Shown: in pieces, positions 8,740 to 16,438 of the stretch
Numbering within the stretch: position 1 is the first letter of the stretch
How the letters are laid out: every line of letters starts with the position of its first letter
NCBI RefSeq assembly: GCF_016613415.1
Contig: NZ_JACWCT010000113.1
Location: forward strand, 1 to 62,076
Length of the DNA stretch: 62,076 nucleotides
Source of the DNA: Methylobacterium ajmalii
GTDB taxonomy: Bacteria; Pseudomonadota; Alphaproteobacteria; Rhizobiales; Beijerinckiaceae
Reading direction: 5' to 3'
Made by a program: the position numbers and the translations under genes
Notes under the pieces: generated by a model
Database searches by the model: none
Seen by the model: only the letters and a program-made list of their open reading frames with translations
Told to the model about the DNA's origin: nothing

Positions 8740-9522
8740 TTACAAGCCCGGCCCCTTGGCCGCCCCCAGGATGCGCCCCGGCCCGCTATTCTCGGCCTGG
8801 AGCACCACGACGTAGGAATCGGCGTCGGCCGCCGCCAGCGCGGTGCGGGGTACCTCGTAGTGAGCTGCCACCCCGCGCCAGGCGCCGACATGGTGCATGC
8901 CCCGCACCACGTTGCGGTAGGTGACGGTGCGGCCGCGGTTCTCGCCCCGTCCGATCGCGACCTCGCGGGCCCGGGCGACGGGCAGCAGCCAGACCTCGGC
9001 GGTGCGGCCGGCCTCGCGGGCCGGCCCGACATCGATCAGGATGCGGTCGGGAGCGGCCTCGCTGTGGATCGGCACCGGCAGGCTCGCGGCGGTGCCGGGC
9101 TCACGGATGCTGCGTTCCAGCGCCACCCGGTCGGAGCCGACCACCGTGGTGGCGCCGTTGACGACCACCTGGGGCGTGAAGACCTGGCGGTCGCCGCGCA
9201 TGCCCGCATAGGCGCGCTGGCGCGCGGTGAACGAGGTGCTGGCCAGCGTGTCCTTCCAGCCGAGATAGTCCCAGTAGGTCACCGGCAGCGTCAGGGCGAT
9301 CACGCCCGGATCACGGGCGAGCTCGGTCACCAGGCGGTCCGCCGGCGGGCAGGCAGAGCAGCCCTGGCTGGTGAACAGCTCGACCACCGCCCGGGGCGCC
9401 TCGTCCCGGCGGGCGATCTCCTGGCTCCGCGGGGCGACGTCCTGCGCGCCTGCGGGGCCGGGAAGGCCGAGGCAGGCCGCGACGAGGCCGGCGAGCCAGC
9501 GGTGGGAGGGCGCACGCGTCAT
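8740..9522 (-). CDS. DUF1223 protein, exported thioredoxin-like
   Basis: A 260-residue protein with an N-terminal signal peptide (hydrophobic segment, cleavage expected after AGAQ near residue 27). The mature part begins with a thioredoxin-like strand and a CxxC pair, C55 and C58, in TSQGCSACPPAD. This is the DUF1223 family signature; members are periplasmic with unknown redox or structural role. The length fits the family. It lies upstream of the same-strand MDR gene and downstream of lpxXL, without tight coupling to either. Confidence 0.88.
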   Translation of the reverse strand: MTRAPSHRWLAGLVAACLGLPGPAGAQDVAPRSQEIARRDEAPRAVVELFTSQGCSACPPADRLVTELARDPGVIALTLPVTYWDYLGWKDTLASTSFTARQRAYAGMRGDRQVFTPQVVVNGATTVVGSDRVALERSIREPGTAASLPVPIHSEAAPDRILIDVGPAREAGRTAEVWLLPVARAREVAIGRGENRGRTVTYRNVVRGMHHVGAWRGVAAHYEVPRTALAAADADSYVVVLQAENSGPGRILGAAKGPGL

Positions 9523-9562
9523 GTGCCATCAACACCCGGCGGGAGCGCGGAGAGAAGTCACG

Positions 9563-10567
9563 TTAGCTTGAGGCCTGGATCGAGCTTGAGGCTTGGACCG
9601 CCGGCGCGCGGGCCGGCGCCTTGGGCAACATCGACGGGCGCCAGCGCCGGTGCATCCACAGCCACTGCTCGGGATGCTCGCGCACCCATCCGGCGATGAC
9701 GTCGCTCATCGCCTGCATGGCACCCTGCACGTCGACGCTGCCGCCGGCGTCCCGCGGCAGGGCCAGCGCCGGGGTCAGCTCCAGGCGGAAGCGGTCGCCG
9801 GGCAGCCGGATCACCCGCACCCCGTGGACCGGGCAATCGTAGTGCCGGGCGAGCTTGGCGAGCAGCGGGTTCACCAGCGCCGGCCGGCCGAGGAAATCCA
9901 CCACCACCCCGCGGGTGAAGTGCTGGTCGACCAGCATGCCGAGATGACCGCCGCGCTCGACCACACCCTGCATCTTGAAGGCGGCGCCGGGGCCGGCCGC
10001 CGTCAGGCCCCCCATGGTGGCGCGGCGCACCTCCTGCACCAGTTGCGCGGCGGCCGGGCTGTTCGGCGGGCGAAACACCGCGCTCGCCTCGAGCCCGAAG
10101 CGGGCGGCGCAGATCGCTGGCAGTTCCCAGTTGCCGAGATGGGCCGAGAAGATCAGGCCCGGCTTGCCGTCGTCGCGCAGGGAGAAGAAGTGCTCGATGC
10201 CCTCGACCTCGATCCGCCCCGGCGTGGCGGCGGCGGGGTCGTAGTCGAAGATGTCGCCGAGATGGGCGTATTCGGCGCCGGTGCGGCCGAGGTTGTCCCA
10301 GGCTCCGAGCGCGATCGCGGCGATGGCGGCCTCGTCCTTCTCCGGGAAGGAGCGGCGCAGGTTGTCGAGCGCCGTGCGGTGCGAGGGCAGGCGTGGCCCG
10401 AGCGCCCGGGCGATCGCGGCGCCCGCCGCGGCGGCACGGGCCGGCCCGAGCAGGCGCGCCAGCGCGAACAGGGCGCGGACCACGAGGACCATCGGCAGGC
10501 CGGCGAGGCGGGACAGGGCGCGGTAGAGCCTCAGCTTCAGGCGCAGCACGACGATCTCACGAAGCAT
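9563..10567 (-). CDS. lpxXL: Lipid A very-long-chain acyltransferase LpxXL
   Basis: This is a lysophospholipid-type acyltransferase of the LpxL/HtrB family (334 residues). The N-terminus is hydrophobic, and the catalytic H-x4-E motif is H143-E148 in SAHLGNWE. Membrane-bound LpxXL moves the VLCFA from AcpXL onto a hydroxyacyl chain of lipid A. The assignment to the XL subtype comes from context: it is the last gene of the acpXL-fabZXL-fabF2XL-fabF1XL-adh2XL series. ATG 10567 (MLREIVVL) is preferred to an upstream ATG at 10648, because the 27 extra residues are basic and unlike the family's membrane start. Confidence 0.88.
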   Translation of the reverse strand: MLREIVVLRLKLRLYRALSRLAGLPMVLVVRALFALARLLGPARAAAAGAAIARALGPRLPSHRTALDNLRRSFPEKDEAAIAAIALGAWDNLGRTGAEYAHLGDIFDYDPAAATPGRIEVEGIEHFFSLRDDGKPGLIFSAHLGNWELPAICAARFGLEASAVFRPPNSPAAAQLVQEVRRATMGGLTAAGPGAAFKMQGVVERGGHLGMLVDQHFTRGVVVDFLGRPALVNPLLAKLARHYDCPVHGVRVIRLPGDRFRLELTPALALPRDAGGSVDVQGAMQAMSDVIAGWVREHPEQWLWMHRRWRPSMLPKAPARAPAVQASSSIQASS

Positions 10568-10693
10568 TCCGGATACGAGAGGGCGGGACGGCGCAGGTTT
10601 TGCGAACCTCGCGCCTCGCCTCTTCTCCTGCCCAGCCGGTTTGCGCAAGAGCGCGACAATGTCCTGCGCGCCGTTCTTCGACGGGCGTGGCCG

Positions 10694-11716
10694 TCAGAGC
10701 GTGACCAGGATCTTCCCGAACACCTTGCGCGACTCCAGCCGCTCCAGCCCCTGCGCGAAATCGCCGAGCGGCAGCACGGTGTCGATCACCGGGGTGATCC
10801 CGTCGGCCATCTTGTCGAGCGCCTCGCGGATGTTGGCGATGCGGCAGCCGAACGAGCCGGTGATGCGGTATTGCTGCTGGAACAGCTGCATCAGGTTCAT
10901 GGTGGTGGAGACGCCCGAGGTCGACCCGCAGGTGACGAGGCGCCCGCCGCGCTTGAGGCACAGCAGCGAGCCGTTCCAGGTCTCGGGGCCGACATGCTCG
11001 AACACCACGTCGACGCCCTTGCGCTTGGTGGCCTTGCGCACCTCGCCCTCGAAGCGCTCGGTGCGGTAGTTGACGACGTGGTCGGCGCCGAGCGCCCGCG
11101 CCTTCTCGCCCTTGGCGTCGTCGCCCACGGTCGTGAATACCGTGCAGCCGATCGCCTTCGCCATCTTGATCGCGGTCGTGCCGATGCCCGATCCCCCGGC
11201 ATGGACCAGGATCGTCTCGCCGGGTTCGAGCTTGGCGTTGTCGAACAGCATGTGCTGCACGGTGCCGAAGGCGATCGGCGCGCAGGCCGCGTCGGTGAAG
11301 CTGACGGAATCGGGCACCCGCACGACGAGGCGCGCCGGCAGGTTGACGAATTCGCGGGCGAAGCCGTCGACGTGGAAGCCGAGCACGCCGCCGACCTCCT
11401 CGCACAGGTTGTCCCGGCCCTCGCGGCAGGCGCGGCACTTCCCGCAGGTGAGCGCGCCGTAGGGCGCGACCTTGTCGCCGACGCTCAAGCCCTCGACGCC
11501 CTCGCCGAGCGCCGCGATCTCACCGGAGGCCTCGGCCCCGACGGTGAGCGGCAGCTTGCGCTTGGCGAAGGCCATCCCGCGAAAGCCCCAGACGTCGATG
11601 AAGTTGAGGCCGACGGCACGGACCCGGATCTGCACCTCGCCGGGGCCGGGGGCGTCGAGGTCGGGAACCTCGGTCAGGCGCAGGTCGCGGTCGCCGAAGA
11701 GCTGGAGGGCTTTCAT
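10694..11716 (-). CDS. adh2XL: MDR-family dehydrogenase/reductase Adh2XL of the VLCFA cluster
   Basis: A 340-residue medium-chain reductase. The structural zinc ligands C91, C94, C97 and C105 are present (CGKCRACREG..C). The catalytic-zinc positions look lost: the usual GHE is GAE at 60-62, and Asn38/Asp41 of the quinone-reductase type occupy the first loop. The Rossmann motif is HAGGSGIGTTAIKMA. In rhizobial VLCFA clusters this gene is called an alcohol dehydrogenase; the zinc-free quinone/enoyl-reductase-like active site makes an enoyl-ACP reductase role attractive (inference). It sits between lpxXL and the SH3-protein gene, in the same direction. Confidence 0.85.
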   Translation of the reverse strand: MKALQLFGDRDLRLTEVPDLDAPGPGEVQIRVRAVGLNFIDVWGFRGMAFAKRKLPLTVGAEASGEIAALGEGVEGLSVGDKVAPYGALTCGKCRACREGRDNLCEEVGGVLGFHVDGFAREFVNLPARLVVRVPDSVSFTDAACAPIAFGTVQHMLFDNAKLEPGETILVHAGGSGIGTTAIKMAKAIGCTVFTTVGDDAKGEKARALGADHVVNYRTERFEGEVRKATKRKGVDVVFEHVGPETWNGSLLCLKRGGRLVTCGSTSGVSTTMNLMQLFQQQYRITGSFGCRIANIREALDKMADGITPVIDTVLPLGDFAQGLERLESRKVFGKILVTL

Positions 11717-11744
11717 GGGGGTCTTTCGTCGGACGAGCGCGTGT

Positions 11745-11853
11745 CCCCTCCCCCTTGTGGAGAGGGGTCAGGGGTGGGGGTGGTGCAGGAGGCACCTGTG
11801 AGCTCTATCCGGCACCACCCCCACCTCCGGCTCCTCCCCACAAGGGGGAGGAG
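11745..11853. repeat. Imperfect inverted repeat, second intergenic palindrome family
   Basis: The left arm 11745-11786 (CCCCTCCCCCTTGTGGAG..GGTGGTGC) pairs with the right arm 11812-11853 (GCACCACCC..CACAAGGGGGAGGAG) around a 25-base loop. It lies in the gap between adh2XL and the SH3-protein gene and could fold into a long hairpin in the cluster transcript. It differs in sequence from the repeats at 6129 and 30838. From memory, similar C-rich palindromes recur in Rhizobiales intergenic DNA. Confidence 0.7.
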
Positions 11854-11929
11854 AGGCGCACTGCAATGTGAAAGGACAGGATCGTTGGAACGGGACTTAA
11901 ACGGAGGGCGCCGCCTCGGCAACGCCGCC

Positions 11930-12232
11930 TCACTCCGGCGTCAGGTAGCGCCGCCGCGCCCAGCCGACGATGGGACCGAGCTTCACCCGGCACCAGGTCA
12001 GGCGGCTCGGGGTGTCGTTGGTGCAGCCGAACCCGCGAAGCCGCCCGCGGGGCGGCGCCTGACCGATGGCCGGCGACTCGGCGTCCGGCGCCTCGCGGAT
12101 GCTGAGCGTGTCGCCCGGGGGCAGCCCCTCGACCCGGAAGAACTCCAGCCGGCCGAAATCCTGCGCCCGGACCGGCGCCGGAACGAGGAGGAAGGCTGCC
12201 GCCACGGCGGCGCACGCGAGGGGGTACCGCAT
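11930..12232 (-). CDS. Small exported SH3b-domain protein
   Basis: A 100-residue protein with a clear signal peptide (MRYPLACAAVAAAFLLVPAP, cleavage near VRAQ). The remainder is a bacterial SH3-like domain: LSIREAPDAESPAIG is the usual RxxP/sAsi start, and GWARRRYL is the typical end. Such proteins act in the periplasm, often on envelope or peptidoglycan. It sits inside the VLCFA lipid A cluster between adh2XL and the SDR gene (12 bp from the SDR stop). This gene is not part of the rhizobial cluster as I remember it. Confidence 0.72.
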   Translation of the reverse strand: MRYPLACAAVAAAFLLVPAPVRAQDFGRLEFFRVEGLPPGDTLSIREAPDAESPAIGQAPPRGRLRGFGCTNDTPSRLTWCRVKLGPIVGWARRRYLTPE

Positions 12233-12244
12233 GATTCCGGTTCG

Positions 12245-13009
12245 TCAGGTGCGATGGATGCCCATCATCGCGGTGAGGCCGCCATCGACCGGCAGCACGG
12301 TGCCGGTGATGTAGCCCGCCGCGGGGCTCACCAGGAATGCGACCAGATCGGCCACCTCCGCCGGCGCGGCGAAGCGCCCGGACGGGATCTGCTTCTCCAT
12401 GCCGGCGCGGTAGGCGGCGTAGGGCGCCATCATGTCGGTGTCGATGAAGCCCGGGGCCACCACGTTGACGGTGACGCCGCGGCGCGCCGATTCGATCGCG
12501 AGGGTCCGGCAATAGGCGATCAAGGCGCCCTTGCTCGCCGCGTAGGCCGCGTTGCCCGGATTGGCCCGGAGCGCCGCCACCGAGCCGATCGCCACGATGC
12601 GGCCGGCCTTCGCCCGGGTCATCGGCCGCACCAGCGCCTTGGCGAGGCGGGTCAGCGACCAGAAGTTGACCTGCATCGCGGCTTCCGCCCGGTCCTGGTC
12701 GAGGACGGCGGCGAGGCTGTCGCAGGGCTGGCCGGCATTGTGGACGAGGCCGAAGATGCCCTCGCCCTCCATCACGCCGCAGAAATCGTCGAGCGCCGCC
12801 TTGTCGGCGAGGTCGAGGGCATGGGGCCGCAGGCGCTGCCCGGGGTGGAGGGCGGCGAGTTCGAGCGCCAGCGCTTCCGCCGCCTCGCGCGAGCCGCGAT
12901 AGGTGAAGTCAACGTCGTGGCCGGACGCCATCAGCGACCGCACGATCGCGGCGCCCAGGCCCCGCGCACCCCCGGTGACGAGGACGCGCCGGTTGTGGAT
13001 CGCGGTCAT
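12245..13009 (-). CDS. SDR-family 3-oxoacyl-ACP reductase-like protein in the VLCFA cluster
   Basis: A 254-residue short-chain dehydrogenase. The cofactor motif is TGGARGLGAA, followed by NAG, the catalytic serine in IGS, and YAASK (Tyr, Lys). The C-terminal PVDGG stretch is typical of FabG-like reductases. ATG 13009 overlaps the stop of fabF1XL in an ATGA tetramer, so it is translationally coupled to the condensing enzymes. The position argues for the beta-keto reduction step in VLCFA elongation, so that the cluster would not need the housekeeping FabG. That role is inference from fold and context. Confidence 0.85.
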   Translation of the reverse strand: MTAIHNRRVLVTGGARGLGAAIVRSLMASGHDVDFTYRGSREAAEALALELAALHPGQRLRPHALDLADKAALDDFCGVMEGEGIFGLVHNAGQPCDSLAAVLDQDRAEAAMQVNFWSLTRLAKALVRPMTRAKAGRIVAIGSVAALRANPGNAAYAASKGALIAYCRTLAIESARRGVTVNVVAPGFIDTDMMAPYAAYRAGMEKQIPSGRFAAPAEVADLVAFLVSPAAGYITGTVLPVDGGLTAMMGIHRT

Positions 13010-14280
13010 CGGACGGGCTCCGCCCCAAAGATCAGGCAGGTGTTCTGCCCGCCGAAGCCGAAGGAGTTCGACAGCACGGTCCGTACCGGCACATCGCGGG
13101 CGGCCGTCACCACGTCGAGCGGGATCGCCGGATCGGGCACGGCGTAGTTCAGGGTCGGCGGCACCCGGCCATGCGCGATGGTCAGCAGCGAGAACGCCGC
13201 CTCGACCGCGCCGGCGGCAGTGAGCGTGTGGCCGATCATCGACTTGTTGGAGGAGATCGGCACGGAACGCATGCGCTCGCCGAGTACGGCAAGGCAGCCC
13301 ATCGCCTCCATCTTGTCGTTCTCCGGCGTGCCGGTGCCGTGGGCGTTCACGGTGTCGATCTGGTCGGGATGCAGGCCGGCATCGTCGATGGCGGCACGGA
13401 TCGCCGCGATGATCGGCGCGCCGTCCGGGCTCGAGCGGGTGCGGTGGAAGCCGTCGCCCTTCTCGCCGCAGCCGAGCACGTAGCCGAGGATCCTGGCGCC
13501 GCGGGCTCGCGCGCTCGCCACGCTCTCCAGCACCAGGGCGGCGGCACCCTCGCCCATCACGAAGCCGTCGCGGTTCTTTGCGAAGGGTTTGGAGGCGGCC
13601 TCCGGCGGGTCGTTCTGGGTCGAGAGGGCCGAGAGCAGCGAGAACCGGATCAGCGATTCCGGGTTCACCGAGCCGTCGGTGCCGATGCAGAGCGCCGCCT
13701 CGACCTCGCCGCGGCGGATCGCCTCGACGCCGAGCTGGATCGCGGTCGCGCCCGACGAGCAGGCGGTCGAGAGCGAGATCGGCGATCCCTTGGTGCCGAA
13801 GCGGTCGGCGATGCGGTCGGCCACCGTGCCGAAGATGAACAGGTCGTGCCAGTCGTCGAAGCGCCGGCTGCCGGCCGCCCGCAGCAGGTCGGCATAGGTC
13901 ACGTCGCCGTTCGGGGCCGCGGCCTCGGCGAGCGCCTGGCGCTGCGGCCACTCGATCTCGACCGGCGGCACCGCCATGAACAATGCACCCGGGAAATCGC
14001 CCGAGATCCCCGCCTGCGCGACGGCCTCGTCGGCCGCGGCCTCGGCGAAGCGCTCGGAGAGCATCGGTGCCACCATCGGGTCGGCGGCGATGAAGTCGAC
14101 CGTGCCGGCGATGCGGGTGCGCAGGCCCTCGGTCGGGAAGCGCGTGATGGCGTGGATGCCCGAGCGGCCGGCGGTGAGCGCGGCCCAGTTGTCGGCGACG
14201 CCCCGGCCGAGCGAGGTCACCACGCCGAGGCCGGTGACCGCCACCAGGGAGCGTCCCATCGCGTCGTGGTCGCGGCTCAT
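13006..14280 (-). CDS. fabF1XL: Beta-ketoacyl-ACP synthase FabF1XL (catalytic KS)
   Basis: A 424-residue KAS II-type condensing enzyme that extends acyl-AcpXL with malonyl units. All catalytic residues are present: C174 in STACSSG, H313 in NAHGTGT, K345 and H350 in SNKSMIGH. The ATG overlaps the fabF2XL stop by four bases. It is one of two adjacent KS genes; the partner lacks the cysteine, so this one must carry the chemistry. The name follows the rhizobial acpXL cluster order. Confidence 0.9.
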   Translation of the reverse strand: MSRDHDAMGRSLVAVTGLGVVTSLGRGVADNWAALTAGRSGIHAITRFPTEGLRTRIAGTVDFIAADPMVAPMLSERFAEAAADEAVAQAGISGDFPGALFMAVPPVEIEWPQRQALAEAAAPNGDVTYADLLRAAGSRRFDDWHDLFIFGTVADRIADRFGTKGSPISLSTACSSGATAIQLGVEAIRRGEVEAALCIGTDGSVNPESLIRFSLLSALSTQNDPPEAASKPFAKNRDGFVMGEGAAALVLESVASARARGARILGYVLGCGEKGDGFHRTRSSPDGAPIIAAIRAAIDDAGLHPDQIDTVNAHGTGTPENDKMEAMGCLAVLGERMRSVPISSNKSMIGHTLTAAGAVEAAFSLLTIAHGRVPPTLNYAVPDPAIPLDVVTAARDVPVRTVLSNSFGFGGQNTCLIFGAEPVR

Positions 14281-15428
14281 CGGCTGTCCCCTGCGGTGGT
14301 GAGGCGCAGCACGCCCTCGCCCCGGCGATGGCCGACCGCCGTGACGGCGACCTCGCGCGCCTCGCCCGCCGCCACCAGGGCGGCCGCCAGCGCCGCGCCG
14401 AAGGGCGCGGCGGCCTCGAGCGTGTGGCCGGTCAGGTCGCCGAGCGCCCGGACCGGCGCTTGCGGCGCCAGGGCCGTCAACGCGTCCCGCTCCTCGCCCG
14501 TGATGCCGGCGCAGCCGGTGGCGGCCGAGATCACGGCGTCGGGCCGAGCAAGGCCGGCCCGGCCCCAGAGATCCGTCAGGCTGTCCGTGACGCTGCCGTC
14601 CCGGCGCTTCGTGCGGTCGCTCGCCACCGCGTCGAGCCGGGCGAGCGCCCGGGCGCCGCGGGCCGCGGCGTGGTCGGCGGCCTCGAGCACCAGGAAGGCG
14701 GCGCCGGAGCCGAGGATGAAGCCGGGGGCGGCGGCACGCTCGAAGACCGGCCGGTACTCGGGCTTGGAGAGGTGGCCGCCCATTTCGTGGATCAGCAGCA
14801 CGTCGGCCCGCTCGGCGTTGTAGGAGCCGCCGACGAGGACGATGTCGAGCTGGCCGGCGGCGATGCGGGCCTGCGCGATGCGGAGCGCGTCGACCCCGCT
14901 CGATTCCTCGCCCATGAAGGTGCGCGAGGCGCCCGTGACCCCGTGTACGATGGCAATGTTGCCGGCGAGCAGGTTCGAGAGCTGGGCGAGGAAGAGCGTC
15001 GGCCGCAGGTCGTTCTGGAGGCGCTCGTTGAGGTAGGCGCCGGGATCCGCCGCCTGGCGCAGGCCAGTGAGGATCTGGCCGTCGACCGCGTAGTCGCGCT
15101 CGCCGCCGCCCGCCGCCACGACGAGGTGCATGGCGCTTTTAAGCGCCGCATCCGCCTTGGCGCCCGCCGCGTCGAGGGCAAGGCCGGCGGCGTAGACGCC
15201 GAGGCGCTGCCACGGCTCCATCTGCCGCTGGTCGGACTTCTTCGAGATCTGGCCGTCGAGGCTGAGCGGCGCGACCGGGTGGACGGGATAGGGTGCGAAG
15301 GTCGTCGCGTCGGTGCGCGGGGCCTGTGCGGAGCGATAGGCGGCGAGATGCGCCTCCACCCCCTCGCCCGCGCAGGAGACGAGCCCGAGGCCGGTGACGA
15401 CCACGGGGCGGGTCGGGACCGCTGTCAT
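14277..15428 (-). CDS. fabF2XL: KS-like FabF2XL with degenerate active site (chain-length-factor-like)
   Basis: A 383-residue ketosynthase-fold protein. Aligned by eye to FabF1XL, the active-site cysteine is replaced by E175 (GEESSG instead of TACSSG), the first histidine by A303 (ATGCAG for NAHGTG) and the lysine by G330, while H335 remains. It therefore should not condense on its own. The pairing of an intact and a cysteine-less KS resembles the KS/chain-length-factor heterodimers of type II polyketide synthases. I infer that it helps set the very long chain length. Both ends overlap their neighbours (ATGA), implying balanced translation with fabF1XL and fabZXL. Confidence 0.85.
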   Translation of the reverse strand: MTAVPTRPVVVTGLGLVSCAGEGVEAHLAAYRSAQAPRTDATTFAPYPVHPVAPLSLDGQISKKSDQRQMEPWQRLGVYAAGLALDAAGAKADAALKSAMHLVVAAGGGERDYAVDGQILTGLRQAADPGAYLNERLQNDLRPTLFLAQLSNLLAGNIAIVHGVTGASRTFMGEESSGVDALRIAQARIAAGQLDIVLVGGSYNAERADVLLIHEMGGHLSKPEYRPVFERAAAPGFILGSGAAFLVLEAADHAAARGARALARLDAVASDRTKRRDGSVTDSLTDLWGRAGLARPDAVISAATGCAGITGEERDALTALAPQAPVRALGDLTGHTLEAAAPFGAALAAALVAAGEAREVAVTAVGHRRGEGVLRLTTAGDSR

Positions 15429-15889
15429 GAATCCGCTCCGTCGGGCAGGCCGATCCGGGCGGTGCGCTCGCGCATCAGCGCGCCGAGCCCATCCGGGAAC
15501 GGCATGGTCCGGAACCGCAATTCGGCGTTGCAGATCGGCTTGCCCTCGGCCCGGATCGCCGCCTTCGTCACGGCATAGCCCGAGCCGTCGTGCTCCAGGC
15601 TCGCCTCGACCTCCAGCTCGGCCCCGGGGCCGACGAAGGTCCGGAAGCGCGCCTTGTCGACGCCCATCAGGAACGGCATGTGGCTGAACGACGCACGCGC
15701 GAGCAGCAGGTACCCGGAGGCCTGCGCCATCGTCTCGGTGAGGAGCACGCCCGGCACCAGCGGGTGACCGGGAAAGTGTCCCTCGAAGACCGGGCTCTCC
15801 TGCGGCACCGTGGACCGGGCGACGAGGCGCCCGCCCTCGCGGTCGAGGCTGACGACCCGGTCGATCATGTCGAAATATTCGAGGCGCAT
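15425..15889 (-). CDS. fabZXL: 3-hydroxyacyl-ACP dehydratase FabZXL
   Basis: A 154-residue hot-dog fold dehydratase. The catalytic H38 lies in GHFPGHP and E52 in TETMAQ; the 14-residue spacing matches FabZ. It removes water from beta-hydroxyacyl-AcpXL during VLCFA elongation. Its stop overlaps the start of fabF2XL, and it begins 24 bp after the acpXL stop, so the genes form one tight operon. The length is normal for the family. Confidence 0.9.
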   Translation of the reverse strand: MRLEYFDMIDRVVSLDREGGRLVARSTVPQESPVFEGHFPGHPLVPGVLLTETMAQASGYLLLARASFSHMPFLMGVDKARFRTFVGPGAELEVEASLEHDGSGYAVTKAAIRAEGKPICNAELRFRTMPFPDGLGALMRERTARIGLPDGADS

Positions 15890-15913
15890 CCCGGCGACCG
15901 CTTCAGAACCGGA

Positions 15914-16201
15914 TCAGGCCTTGGCGGCCTTCTCGGCCACCAGGCCGTCGATGCGCTCGCACAGGTTCTTGAGCACGAAGTACTGCTCGGCCGGAACCTT
16001 GCCCTCGTTGACCTCCTGGGTCCACTGCTCGAGGGGCAGCTTGATCCCGAAGGTCTTGTCGATCTCGAAGGCGATGTCGAGGAAGGCCAGGCTGTCGATG
16101 CCCAGGTCGTCGATGGCGTGGCTCTCCGGCGTGATCTTCTCGCGCGGGATGTCGGCGACGTCGGCGATGATGGTGGCGACGCGGTCGAAGGTGTCGGACA
16201 T
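15914..16201 (-). CDS. acpXL: Specialised acyl carrier protein AcpXL
   Basis: A 95-residue acidic carrier protein with the phosphopantetheine serine S37 in [11 protein letters not shown]. AcpXL carries the growing 26-28-carbon hydroxy fatty acid for lipid A in Rhizobiales. It is longer than ordinary AcpP (about 78 residues) and has the [15 protein letters not shown] segment typical of AcpXL. It is the first gene of the VLCFA operon. ATG 16201 ([11 protein letters not shown]) is chosen over an upstream in-frame start because the known AcpXL N-terminus aligns here. Confidence 0.9.
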   Translation of the reverse strand: MSDTFDRVATIIADVADIPREKITPESHAIDDLGIDSLAFLDIAFEIDKTFGIKLPLEQWTQEVNEGKVPAEQYFVLKNLCERIDGLVAEKAAKA

Positions 16202-16438
16202 GGACGTGCAGCCGTCTTCCTGCTGAGATCTGGCTCGAACGGCGCGACCTCCGGGCACCGCCCGCACCCCGGCCACGAAACCGCCTACCCGAAACGGGTC
16301 CGCCGGGCAGGGCCCGGTCGAGGGGCCCGCATACACGAGGGGGGACGGGCCGGCAACCGCGCGGCGTTTCCGTGGGCGCGGCGTGCCCTAGGTCAGGTCG
16401 GATGACGCACCCGCCGCGCGGCGGAGGATTATTCCGGC

